Shown here piece after piece: positions 33,824 to 45,472 of a stretch of 64,000 bases of DNA. Position numbers and translations under genes: made by a program. A model generated the notes under the pieces. It worked only from the letters and a program-made list of their open reading frames with translations. It searched no databases and was not told the origin of the DNA. Source of the stretch: Cryptomeria japonica (taxonomy: Eukaryota > Streptophyta > Pinopsida > Cupressales > Cupressaceae); assembly GCF_030272615.1 (NCBI RefSeq), contig NC_081408.1, positions 308,772,450-308,836,449 of the forward strand. Direction: 5' to 3'. Each line of letters starts with the position of its first letter. Positions within the stretch are counted from its first letter, which is position 1.

Positions 33824-36678
33824 ATGGGGATACCGGGAAGCAGTAGTTCAACAGGAAGCCAAGTGAATAAAAAAATATACCTAACCGAACTGGTTAAAAC
33901 ACCAGGTTTCACTGATGAATACCATGATATTTATGACCTTGCTATCCATAGTGAAAAACGTATCATAGAAATTAGATATGCATTATCTAATAAGGTGGTA
34001 GATCCAAGTAGGGAAAAATTTACTGTTTTCAACACAATGTTAAAACAAAGGACAAATAAAATCGCATCGTTGGATGCTAGATTGGGAAGCATGGTGCTAC
34101 TTGAAGTATTCCCTTGCCCTAAATTTGTCATGGCCTGCGCCAAAAATTATGATGAAGATAAACAAGCAATTGCCAATAAAAATACAAAAGAGGAAATTCT
34201 ATCCATAAACAAGGGAGAATTTGCTCGTTTGTTGAACCTAGGGTTTGAAGCACAAAACTTAAACGTCCACATTGACCTAGGAAAGCTGGCAAATAATTAT
34301 GAGAGTGTCTATCCAAGTCAAAGAGATCCATTTATCAGAGCTCTAATAATGCGTGGTACTTAGTTGGATAGTATTTCAACAGCCTCCTTATGATTGTAAC
34401 ATTTTTGTTCCATGGGTTTGGGATACTATTTCCTTGCTGACATTTTACCTGGGATTGGAAAATGATAGGGAAGTGGGTGCTAGCCTTTTTGAAATGATTT
34501 TTAATATCCATTGTGTAAGTCAACCAATAAGATATAATTTTGTTGAGCATGTTGTTCTATCCATGCAAAAACAATTACTAATGATAAAAAAGGTTCCTGT
34601 AAGACATTTAGGTTATCATCCTACTTGTACTATCTTCTTCTATCCAAGTATCATGCAATATTTGAGACCAAAATTCTTCAAATTGTGAACTATAAGATTG
34701 ATGAGAAGACTCATAACAGAACAAAGTGTCCAATATATGAATGGACACCTAAGATAAGGATGCATGATAATAGAAAGAACTACAACCATTTTGTAGACTT
34801 CTTTTTGGCACCAATGTATAATGAAATTACAAGCACTCCAATGCCAAGATCTCCTGTGTCTTGTAGAGATTGCATTCAACTCGGAATTCAAATACAATTG
34901 GCCGATTGGTTCTTCATGGAAGAATACACTGTGTTAAGGTTTTACGGATCAGCAGTAAAACCCTATAGACTTCCAATACATGTGACAGAGAGGGTATTTG
35001 CATTGGAATATGTATGACAGTTGGAGAGCACAGATAGGAACTTTCATGGTCAACAAAATAAGAGCATATTTCCTTCCTTGCCTTTCTCATGTGGAGGGTT
35101 CACATTTGAGAGAAAAGCATTCAATGTGGCACATGATTTTTTGAGAGTTTTTAGCTTTGGTGATGAGGGTCTCTGGCAGTATGATCCAATTGGTGTAGTT
35201 CAAGAAAGGCTTAAGAAAAATGGGAACTCTTCAACGTTATGTCAACATGAAAATAAACCATTTCTAGAAAACCTTAGAAACATGGACTCCTGGGATGAGG
35301 TAAAAAAGAGATGGAGAAAATTGCCACTGACAATAAAATTCCAACAGAAGAATTGTCATATGAAATTATGGCATTGCACACACAAAGGACAACAAAGGAG
35401 GGCATCCAAAATAGGAGGTCCTACAATTTCTACCAAAAATCTACTAATCCATCTAACAAATCTATTCCCAAAACAATTCTGCAAGAATGCACAGACGTAT
35501 TTTGGACTCAAACCAAAATAAATGATTTTTGGAATATGAGGAAGAATCTTAGTGAACCAAAGACCAGTGCATATTTTGAGACCATCAACGAGGATGTAGA
35601 GTTTAGCAAATTGTGGAATATGGAGCATCCCACAACATCATATGATAGGAGTGATGATGAAAATGAGTATGAAGTTGAGGCCACTCCAACAACTACTACA
35701 CTCCCTGCAATATTAGGTGGAGTCAATGAGTCCATGAAAGAAAAATATAGCAAAGGGGCAAACATTGTGGAAAAAATGGGTTTTGAAGGTGGTGGTATAG
35801 GTTCCAGAGGAGAAGGCATTTGGTTTCCACTTGAGGTACAACTTCCATTAGATTCAAAATCAAAAGCTCCTGTTAAACCAATCATTGGACTTGATTCATC
35901 AGATTCATCACGGAAAGGTACTACTCATTACCCTCCAGGTCCACCTACATTTGTTAGAGGTTCAAATCCACAACCACCACCACATCATGGTATTCCCATT
36001 GGTGGTGAATCAAGTGCCACTGGCACTGGTGCGGAATCTAGGGATAATATTCCTATTAGTGTTCAGTCAAGTGCCACTGTGATTGGTGAGGTTGGCATGG
36101 GTACTACTATTGATACTAGTTGTCTTGGTGTTGGACAAGTGCAACAACAAAATATCTCTCACAAGAGGCCACTAGTGGTAGATACTCATACTATTCAGGA
36201 ATCCTATATCAAATGTCACTGCCGCTACAAATTTATCATTTGCAACTTCAGAACAGACCCCTCAAAAGACTATAAAAACTACACATGCAAGTGACAATGG
36301 GACAAGATCAGGAATGGTTGTTGGTACTCCTCAAAATGCATTAGTTAAAACCATAGACATAGGTGGAACTGGAGCCTCTTCTATTTCACCTTTCAAACAT
36401 TCAATTGCTTCAACAAGCTCAGATTTTCAATTTCGTGATTACTATAAAAAATTTAAACACAAAACAAATGGAAAAAAAGAAAAAAAGAGAGCATTGCAGA
36501 GGGTTGCCTTGATTGAATTTTTAGAGGAACAACATGCAAGGAACATGGTACTTCCAACATATGACCCACACAAAGATATGGAGTTCATGGATGGTATGCC
36601 CCCAAATAAAGATAAAAATCCACTACACAGTCAGATAGGTCCCTCTGAATTTTAAGTTAGCACCCTCCAAATGGATTT
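33824..36678 (+). pseudogene. 5' part of an unknown multi-exon gene with G-patch-like motif (broken)
   Basis: Starts at AACAACGATGGGG (good start context). Pieces in order: 33824-34363 (MGIPGSSSSTG, ELVKTPGFTDEYHDIYDLA, KEEILSINKGEFARLLNLG), 34353-34680 in another frame (FVPWVWDTISLLTFYLGLE, FEMIFNIHCVSQPIRYNFVE), 34640-35017 and 35018-35340 back in the first frame with one TGA, 35311-36220 in a third frame, then 36200-36678. About 950 codons with four frame changes. At 35755-35836 the segment GANIVEKMGFEGGGIGSRGE is G-patch-like (hydrophobic-Met-Gly-x-x-x-G-GIG pattern). A Pro/Ser/Thr-rich linker and a basic KKFKHKTNGKKEKKR follow. A copia element interrupts it at 36678. The function is unknown; G-patch proteins usually bind RNA or activate DEAH helicases. 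It is probably a transposon-borne gene, but no family is recognised. Confidence 0.6.
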
Positions 36679-37737
36679 TGTTAGGTCCCGGAGACAACTA
36701 AGAGGGAGGGGGGGGAGGGGAGGGGTGAATCAGTTGTCTAATAAATTCAAACCAAAAACAACTTAACCAACTTTATGCTTAATACCGGTAAACCAGTCCA
36801 ATATGTCGGTAGACAGTTTTAATAGTTAATTGCAATACCGGTAAGGATTAATGCATGAAACATGAAGACAAAGTCATCCACAACAAATAACACCAATATT
36901 TGTATGTGGAAACCCTGTAAGGGGAAAAACCACGGTGGGAAACCTTACCCACAATTAGATGATACTACTGCAGATAGTAGGTGTATACAAATGGGGTCTG
37001 CATATGCAGAAAGGCCAAGTGCCTAGAGCTCACTGCTCAATCAAAAAATGGGAGTCACACTGACTACAGTTGGATGGTTAAATCCAATAAGAATGCACTG
37101 CTCAAAATATCATCTTCACATGCCGGATTCAGTACTGGTGTAGTTCTGATTGTCTTCTCAAAAAACCTCCTTCAATCTTCAAATGATGTCTGCGTGTATA
37201 GGTCTGCTTATTCTCGCATATACCTGCACACAATCCTTTTTCACATTCCACATTTGATCTTACATTTATACCATAACCTAAGACCAATTTTAGTAGGTCG
37301 GCTCTACAAGATATTACAATAAAATTGATTTACATATCAATTAATACCCGATGCAATAACCAATTCAATATGTCGACTTAATGTATTTACAACAATAATA
37401 AGTCATCTCCATAGTGTGCCATGCTGATTTGGAAAAGATAAACTTGTCGATGTAACCTGGACCTATTTGCTGGTAACAACAAATATGCAAACTTGAATAT
37501 ACCAATTAACAAATCTCCAAGACAAAGTGTCCAAACAATGTCTTTGACATAACCAAGTGTTTTCCATATCATTCCAAGTGCTGTGATCATTATATCTTGC
37601 CAGTGTACCAGATACCGGTGACTGTGCATGAGTCACTTGCTTGCCGGTGAATTATGCTGATTCTCCAAAGTGCGAGAGTTGATAAGTGTTTAGTAGGTGT
37701 TGACATCAATGACAAAATCCATACCAAAATACCAACA
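36679..37737 (-). repeat. 3' LTR of the copia element
   Basis: On the + strand it runs TGTTAGGTCCC...AATACCAACA. A purine-rich GAGGGAGGGGGGGGAGGGG run lies near its right-hand end in element orientation. Flanked by TSD GATTT at 36674-36678. Confidence 0.95.
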
Positions 37738-37751
37738 ATCTCCCCCTTTGG
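37738..37751 (-). promoter_or_regulatory. Polypurine tract of the copia element
   Basis: On the - strand CCAAAGGGGGAGAT directly precedes the 3' LTR. Similar pyrimidine blocks on the + strand (37904-37911, 37952-37959, 38033-38040) show several tract-like copies between the RNase H stop and the LTR. Confidence 0.9.
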
Positions 37752-38117
37752 CATTGATGGCAACACAAGATGGAAAAACCATCAAAGTGCCAAAACAGAA
37801 ATGCCAAATACCCCAAAAACCAACAATCTCCAAAAAGAGATCATAACCAGAAATCAAAAAGCAGATACAGAGAGTAATAATCTCTCCCAAACAACAATCT
37901 CTCCCCCTAAAAGCAACATGTGTTTTCCTTGTGTTTTTCCATACCAATCTGTCCCCCTTTGACAACAAATGCCAAAGTTATTTCCAAGCCAAGTTCATAT
38001 ACAAAATACCAATCAATTTAGTATACCAACTACTCCCCCTGAGAAGTAGCTTCTCATCAAAGTCGGGGTAAAATATTTCTCTATTAATTCTTTCAGTTGA
38101 TGACAATCATCAACTTC

Positions 38118-41100
38118 CTAAGTCTCTATTGGTGGGGGTATGACCCCAAGTTGATCTCTGAGATATTCAAAAGTCTCCTTAGGTAGAGGTTTAGTAAAGA
38201 TATCTGCTATCAACTCTTTTGTATTCACATAGACTAGTTTTATTTCCTTTGCTTCAACATTTTCCCTTAGAAAATTCAATTTGATAGAAACATGTTTGGT
38301 TTTAGAATGTAATACCGGATTCTTAGATATATCAATTGCTACAGTGTTATCACAATAGATAGTAATAGGTTCCTTGCATTTTACCTTTATGTCTTTCAAC
38401 ATTTTCTTAAGCCATAGTACCTGTGTACAGTTAGTTGTTGCTGCAACATATTCTAATTCTGTTGTTGATAAAGATGTACAACTTTGTTTCTTACTCAAGC
38501 AAGAAACTAGTTTGTTTCCAAGAAAGAATGCTCCGCCGGTGGTTCTTTTTGTATCATCCATATCTCTTGCCCAATTTGCATCTGTGTATGCACATAATTC
38601 AAATTTTTCATCTCTAGGATACCATAATCCAAGATTTATAGTACCTTTTAAGTACCGAAAAATCCTTTTTATTGCTGATTCATGATTTTCTCTAGGATTA
38701 CTTTGAAATCTTGAAACAATACATACTGCATTCATAATATCAGGTCTGGTTTGTGTCAAATACAGTAAACCTCCTATCATAGATTTGTATCTAGTTGGAT
38801 TAACAGGTGTAGATTCATCCCTTAGTGATAGTTTGTCATTTGTAGTCATAGGTGTGCTTACCGGTTTAGAGTTCTCCATCCCAAATTTCTTTAGTAACTC
38901 TTTTAAGTACTTGGATTGACTTAAGAATATACCTTTATCAGTCTGTGAAATCTACAATCCTAAAAAGATTTTTATTTCTCCAATCATAGACATTTCAAAT
39001 TCTTGCTGCATTTTAATAGAAAATTCTTTACATAATCCATCTTCTCCTCCAAAGATTATATCATCAACAAATATTTCTATAACCAAGATGTCATCATTAG
39101 TCACTTTATAATATAAATTGTTGTCTGCATTACCTTTAGAAAAACCAATCTTCAAAAGATACTTATCCAATCTTGCATACCAAGCTCTTGGAGCTTGCTT
39201 CAATCCATACAAAGCTTTTCTTAACCTGCAAACCATATCTTTGTTATCTATTAAAGAAAATCCATCAGGCTGTTCAATGTAAACTTCTTCTTCAAGATCT
39301 CCATTCAGGAATGCACATTTAATATCCATTTGATATACTTTGTAGTTCTTATGTGCTGCAAAAGCCAAAAATAATCTGACTGCTTCAATTCTAGCTACCG
39401 GTGCAAAGGTTTCATTGTAATCAATTCCTTCTTTCTGAGAATATCCCTTACACACTAGTCTTTCTTTATTTCTGATAACCTTACCATATTCATTAAGTTT
39501 GTTTCTGAATACCCATTTGGTTCCAATTACATTTTTATCTTTAGGTTGGGGAACTAATGTCCAAGTGTTATTCTTCTCAATTTGTTCTAATTCTTCTTCC
39601 ATAGCTTTAATCCAAAATTTATCTTCACATGCCTCATTAACTGATGATGGTTCAATTTGAGAAGTAAGACATACCTCTTCATTTTCCAATCTTCCTCTTG
39701 TCATAACTCCTTTAAACTTGTTTCCAATTATCTAATCTTCGGAGTGATTCAGTCTTACATACCGGGGTGTCTTTGTTTGCTGTTGTTCCTCAGTTACTAT
39801 GGAATTTTCAGATGATACCGAGGTAACTGGATCTTCATTCTGTACCAGTGGATTCAGAGTAGGTTCATTTGTCAAAATTTCTGTTCCCAGTTCAGAGTCT
39901 ATATACCTTGAAGTTCCTCTAAATTGTTCATCAATCTTTACATTTGTACTTTCAACAATTTTCTGCAATCTTTTGTTAAAACATCTATATGCCTTGCTCT
40001 TAGATGAATAACCAAGAAATATTCCTTCATCACTTCTAGGATCAAATTTGCCAATATACTCATCTCTTCTAATATAACATTTATTTCCAAAAATTCTGAA
40101 ATATTTAAGAGTAGGAGTAATACCAAACCATAGTTCATGAGGGGTCTTATTGGTTTCACCTTTGATGTGAACTTTTTTGAATGTATAGACCGCTGTACTG
40201 ACTGCCTCTCTCCAATATACATGTGGTAGGTTTGCTTCTGATAACATACTTCTTGCTGCATCTAAGATAGTTCTATTTTTCCTTTCAACAACTCCATTCT
40301 ACTGTGGTGTCCGAGGTGCTGATAGCTATCTTCTGATTCCATTTACTTCACAGAATGTATTAAATTCCTTAGATGTAAATTCTCCTCCTTGATTTGATCT
40401 TAGACATTTGATTTTCTTACCGGTTTCATTTTCTACCATTTCTTTGAACAGTTTGAACTTTCCAAGTGCTTCTGATTTTTCTTTGAGAAAAGTAACCCAA
40501 CACATTCTAGAATAGTCATCAATGATTAGCATGAAATATCTATCACCTTGTAAGCTTTTAGTTCTAGCTGGACCACATAAATCGGTATGAATTAAATCAA
40601 GAGCATTACTGGATTTCTCTGGAATACTTTTGAAACTAGCTCTAACTTGTTTTCCAAATTGACATTCCTTACATACTGTATTGTGAGGTTTGACAATTTT
40701 AGGTAAATCTCTAACTGCCTTAATAGTGCTGATTTTCACCATGCAATCAAAGTTTACATGACAGAGTCTCTTATGCCATAGATAACTTTCATCAATATGT
40801 GCAATTAAGCATGTCTTTTCACTATTATTCAAATGAAAGATATTACCTCTAGTTTAATTACCGGTTGCAATTTCCAAACCAGTTCTATTCATGATTTTGC
40901 ATTTTCCATTTTTGAATTGTAATTGAAATCCTTTCTCAACTAATTGACCAACACTCAAAAGATTATGCTTTAATCCTTCAACATAGTAAACATTGTCAGT
41001 ATTATGCTTACCATCAAGAGATATTGTACCCTTACCTTTGATCAAACAAGCTTTGTCATCTCCAAATCTCACTAAGCCTGCATTGTATTCTTGAAAGTTC

Positions 41101-42263
41101 AAGAATTTACCTTTGTCTCCTGTCATATGAGGTGAACATCCTAAATCAATGATCCACTCATCCTTTACTTCAACTTTAGCTGCCAAGGCCTGTTCTACCG
41201 GTTGAGCAGTAGGTGTCGGTTGATCTACTGTTATAGCAACAAAAACCCATCCATTGTCTGGAGGATCCTCATCAGAATCATCAGTCACTCCTTCATCAGC
41301 AATGTAACAAGATTTATCTTTATTCTTCTTAAATCCGTATCTCTGATATTCAGGGTTAGCCTTGTATGTTCTTCTAGCTTCTTCTCTTAGTCTAGCATGT
41401 CTATCAGGACATCTTGAAGCCATATGACAAATCTTATTGCAGTTAAAACATTTAAAGGGTGATTTACCTTCATACTTACTTCCATCTGGACCTTTAGGCA
41501 TTTTCCTTGCAAACAACACTTCAAGTTCTTCATTTTCTTTCCTGCTTTCTTCAAGTTCTCTTGCATAAAAGGCTTTCCAATCAGATTTGTCAAATGATGG
41601 AGCAGATGATGTTGATGCTTTAAAGGCTAAATTTGTTTTTATAGTAGCAACAGGACCAAATTCTTCAATTTCAAAAGCTGAAAGTTTTCCAATCAATGTA
41701 TCCCTAGTTACTGATGTATTAGGCATTGTTCTTAACTCATTTATAACAGTGACTTTTATTTTATATGCTGGTGGCAATCCTCTTAAAACTTTTGAAACAA
41801 TTTCATCCTCACTTAAGGTTCATCCACAACATTTAATACCCAAAACAATCTCATTTACTCTTTCCATAAAAGCAGAAATCCTTTCATCTTCTTCCATTTT
41901 CAGATGTTCATACCTGACCTGGAAGCTTTCAAGTTTTGCAATTTTGACTATGGAATCACCTTCATTTAGTGTTTCCAAATGATCCCAAATAGATTTAGCA
42001 ATAGACCTATCTGATAGTCTCATGATTTGTTGATCAGATAATGCGCTCAAAAGTGCTTCTCTTGCTTTGCAATCATTTTCCTCATCTTTAGTCAAGCTGG
42101 GTGGATTGGGCTGACTCTAAGTAGGAGCAGTATAACCATTCTTTGCAACATCCCAGATATCCTTTCCAATGCAATTTAGATGTGTCTCCATTATGATCTT
42201 CCATATGCCATAGTTGGTTCCATCAAGTTTAGGATTGTCCTTCCTGAAATAGTTAGTAGACAT
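38118..42263 (-). pseudogene. Copia gag-pol polyprotein (gag, protease, integrase, RT, RNase H), seven premature stops
   Basis: Read from 42263 down: gag (MSTNYFRKDNPKLDG, LLSALSDQQIMRLSDRSIAK, KMEEDERISAFMERVNEIV); zinc knuckle CFNCNKICHMASRC (CX2CX4HX4C); protease IIDLGCSPHMTGD, where the catalytic DSG is DLG; GAG-pre-integrase LWHKRLCHVNF; integrase HTDLCGPA...YFMLIIDDYSR...LRSNQGGEFTS, where the second catalytic Asp is Asn; reverse transcriptase [32 protein letters not shown] and FVDDIIFGG; RNase H YTDANWARDMDDTKRTTGG and EYVAATTNCTQVLWLKKML. Stops at 42117 TAG, 41820 TGA, 40854 TAA, 40326 TAG, 40299 TAG, 39732 TAG and 38952 TAG (left coordinate). The frame itself is conserved from end to end. 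Inactive as it stands. Confidence 0.95.
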
Positions 42264-42304
42264 TGGATCTCCTCAAGCCTTTAAACTTCTACAAAAGAGG
42301 ACTA

Positions 42305-42317
42305 GGCTCTGATACCA
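42305..42317 (-). promoter_or_regulatory. Primer-binding site of the copia element
   Basis: On the - strand TGGTATCAGAGCC, two bases inside the 5' LTR end (42320), complementary to the 3' end of plant initiator tRNA-Met. Confidence 0.95.
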
Positions 42318-42319
42318 AT

Positions 42320-43380
42320 TGTTAGGTCCCAGAGACAACTAAGAGGGGGGAGGTGAATCAGTTGTCTAATAAATTCAAACCAAAAATAACTTAACCAACT
42401 TTATGCTTAATACCGGTAAACTAGTCCAATATGCCGGTAGACAGTTTTAATAGTTAATTGCAATACTGGTAAGGATTAATGCATGAAACATAAAGACAAA
42501 GTCATCCACAACACATAACACCAATATTTGTACATGGAAACCCTGTAAGGGGAAAAACTGCGGTGGGAAACCTTACCCACAATCAGATGATACTATTGCA
42601 TATAGTAGGTGTATAGAAATGGGGTCTGTACATGTAGAAAGGCCAAGCACCTAGAGCTCACTGCTCAATCACAAAATGGGAGTCACACTGACTACAGTTG
42701 GATGGTTAAATCCAATAAGAATGTTCTGCTCAAAATTGCATCTTCACATGCTGGATTCAGTACTCGTGTAGTTCTGATTGTCTTCTCAAAAAACCTCCTT
42801 CAATCTTCAAATGATGTTTGTGTGTATAGCTCTGCTTATTCTCGCATATACCTTCACACAATCCTTTTTCGCATTCCACATTTGATCTTACAAATAAGAT
42901 CTTACATTTATACCATAACCTAAGACCAATTTTAGTAGGTCGGCTCTACAAGATATTACAATAAAATTGATTTACATATCAATTAATACGCGATGCAATA
43001 ACCGATTCAATATGTCGACTTAATGCATTTACAACAATAATAAGTCATCTCCATAGCGTGCCATGCTGATCTAGAAAAGATAAATCTGTCGGTGTACCCT
43101 GGACCTATTTGCCGGTAACAGCAAATATGGAAACTTGAATATACCAATGAACAAATCTCCAAGACAAAGTGTCCAAACAATGTCTTTGACATAACCAAGT
43201 CTTTTCCATATCATTCCAAGTGCCGGTGATCATTATATCTTGCCGGTGTACTAGATACCAGTGACTGTGCATGAGTCACTTGCTTGCCGGTGAATTTTGT
43301 TGATTCTCCAAAGTGCCAGAGTTGATAAGTGTTTAGTAGGTGTTGACATCAATGACAAAAACCATACCAAAATACCAAAA
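42320..43380 (-). repeat. 5' LTR of the copia element
   Basis: Matches 36679-37737 over its whole length. Its outer end is AATACCAAAA (expected ..CCAACA), so the terminal TG of the element is mutated. Flanked by TSD GATTT at 43381-43385. Contains a small duplication near 42890 (CTTACAAATAAGATCTTACA) absent from the 3' LTR. Confidence 0.95.
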
Positions 43381-43385
43381 GATTT

Positions 43386-44928
43386 TTCCAAAGTACAAAA
43401 TGTGGACAAAATTAGTGTGTCAAAAAGGACTAACGAACGGGTCTACACTTCACTGCTAAAGGTGGAGAGAGAAAAAAATAAACTGGAGAAATAAATGGAA
43501 AAGTTACTGGCAGACCTGGCAAACGGAAAATCAAAGAGGAAAGCAGTAGATAACAAGTGCAATGATTTATAGAAAAAGATAAACATTTCAGGCTCTGCAG
43601 TAGAAATTGCAGAGTAGGAAAAGATGGAGGTAGAATTGAATGAACTGAGGGAAAAAGTGGCTAAAAGCAATAAAAAAATTGATGATGAAAGAGCGAGTTT
43701 TTCAAAAATTATACAAAAGTTATGAGTCTACTGCTATCAAAATAAGAAAAATATAGGACCTATTGGATCATGAGAAGGAAAAAACAAACCATTTGGAAGA
43801 GGAAGTAGAGGAAGAGAGAAAAAAATGTGAACAAATGAAAGAAGACTTGCACAATGCAAATGATAAAATTAAAACTTCAGAGTATAGATTGAAAGATAAT
43901 ATGAAAAATACAATGAAGTACATACAAGAAAACATTTGGGGGCAAATAATGCAGAGAAGTGACAAGTTGTGTTAATGGTTTGAAATGAATGAAAGTCTGA
44001 GATTAATTTATATGAAAATCAAAGGGCACATTGAGAATAACATACATGTTTATTCAAAAGAGGATATGGCAAAAATTTTTTTGCAAGTAGTCTACAGTAC
44101 TAGTGACAACTATTTGGCATCTGAGGGAATTAATAGTCACATTGATGCCACAATTAAGATATCATCTATCCTTCAAAAATGTCAGAAACTAAGGGAAACA
44201 TCATAAGTTATGGATAAAGGTGGCAACAAGATATTGAAGCTACAATAAAAGACAACTGCTTTGATTAAAATTGGTTTGCCTAAGTCCATTGACCCATCAA
44301 ATAAATTCATTGGAAAAGAAGCTTACAAAAAAAACATGGAGAAAAAAATGAAGTCTGATTTAGACTTGCTTCCTAAGAACACAACTCCCCAAAGATTTTC
44401 GGAATTCATCAAACCATTTACAACTCTGAATGTGGTATTGGGTGAAACAGTGATGTCAATTCACTCTTCTAAATATGGATTGTTGACGAAGTTGCAATTG
44501 ACTTTCCATAGTTTAAAGAATATTGACCTTCCATCAAACGAAAAGGGGAGCACCCTACAAAAACTGGCACATAAATCTCAAGAATCATAATATGTATTGC
44601 ACAATTTTCTGCTTTTACTCTTAATTTCAAGGTTTTATGTTTTTTCTGTTTGGAATTTGGCATCGCTTGAAATAACTCTGTTTTATGAACAGGAAAAAAC
44701 CAGCACTCGCTATTGCTAATCTAGCCTATGAATCTATGATGCACAGTGCAAACCTTCAGCCTGTAAATTTGTATTCTCAATTCTCCCAGGTTTTAACATT
44801 TTTGCATTTCTTTATTTCTGATTTCTAGGTTTTGGGCACTATTATTATCTATATTTAATTTGTCATGGCTTGAATTAATATTTAATTTTGAACTATTTTT
44901 TGAACAGGAGACATGTAGTAGTTGTTAA
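43386..44928 (+). pseudogene. 3' part of the same unknown gene: coiled coil and small 3' exons
   Basis: Joining 36678 to 43386 (one GATTT kept) continues in frame: STLQMDFSKVQNVDKISVS. Then comes a long heptad-rich coiled coil (43450-43960) with LLKVEREKNKLEK, EVELNELREKVAKSNKKID and EEEVEEERKKCEQMKEDLHN, with one frame change near 43720. A globular part follows (GLPKSIDPSNKFIGKEAYKK, RFSEFIKPFTTLNVVLGET). Splicing is phase-consistent: exon end 44631 (TTTCAAG/GT), exon 44693-44789 (KKPALAIANLAYESMMHSAN, ending CCCAG/GT), exon 44908-44928 (ETCSSC then TAA). In-frame stops are all TAA or TAG at positions where Gln fits. Conserved intron phases show this was once a real spliced gene. Confidence 0.6.
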
Positions 44929-45472
44929 ATTGCTAAATTGCTAATCCGACTTGTGATGGCCATGTAAATTTGTGTTGAGTTTGTGATACTGATGGTAGTC
45001 GGGATGATATATTCAATGTTCAGTGCCTTAGTAATTGATTTTGATGTTAATTCTTCACATGTTTCAAATCGACCTAAAGTTGTTGTTGCTCCCTTGTTTC
45101 CATAAAAGGGAATTCGGGGTCATTTGCAAAGGGTTCTAAAACTTTGTATTGACTTTTGCATGGAGAATCACACAGAGTGGTGTATTGAATGAATTGTACC
45201 ATATGGCTATTTTTTGAAAGAATTAATAAAAATCTAAGTTCTCAACATGTCTAAATAAGCATGTTTGTATCAATAAACACATTATGGTCTTTTATTATAC
45301 TATTTTAAATCTACAAATAGAAAGTTGAAAAATACAATTACAAATCAATATTAAATTCTAATTGCAAAAAGTTGCCAGACTCATAAAATATCATCAAGTT
45401 ATCAACCATAATAATATGCTTTTGTAATATGAATGATAAGATACAATAATAAAATTAGTAAATACCAATCTC
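44929..45472. other. 3' flank of the unknown gene, nothing recognised
   Basis: AT-rich. Probably the 3' UTR or flank of the split gene on + and of the hAT-like pseudogene on -. Confidence 0.5.

Larger units (their letters stand above)
36679..43380 (-). mobile_element. Complete Ty1/copia LTR retrotransposon, TSD GATTT
   Basis: LTRs at 42320-43380 (5') and 36679-37737 (3'), 1061 and 1059 bp. GATTT flanks at 36674-36678 and 43381-43385. The primer-binding site for initiator tRNA-Met lies just inside the 5' LTR and a polypurine tract just inside the 3' LTR. Gene order gag-PR-INT-RT-RH defines Ty1/copia. The whole polyprotein lies in one frame (42263 to 38118, 1381 codons) with seven premature stops and no frameshift. 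About 20 differences, mostly transitions, are seen by eye in the first 370 aligned LTR bases, so insertion is not very recent. It is inserted in the coding sequence of the G-patch/coiled-coil gene. Confidence 0.96.

Noticed and set aside
41202-41982. Open + strand frames across the copia element
   Set aside because: Antisense shadows of the gag-pol reading frame.
38118-44631. Alternative genetic code in which TAA/TAG mean Gln, suggested by many in-frame TAA/TAG at Gln positions
   Set aside because: Stops also include TGA at Arg/Trp positions, and the same sequences carry C-to-T/G-to-A missense changes at catalytic residues (DSG to DLG, Asp to Asn). The starch synthase exons have no in-frame TAA/TAG. 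Deamination of silenced elements explains all of it.
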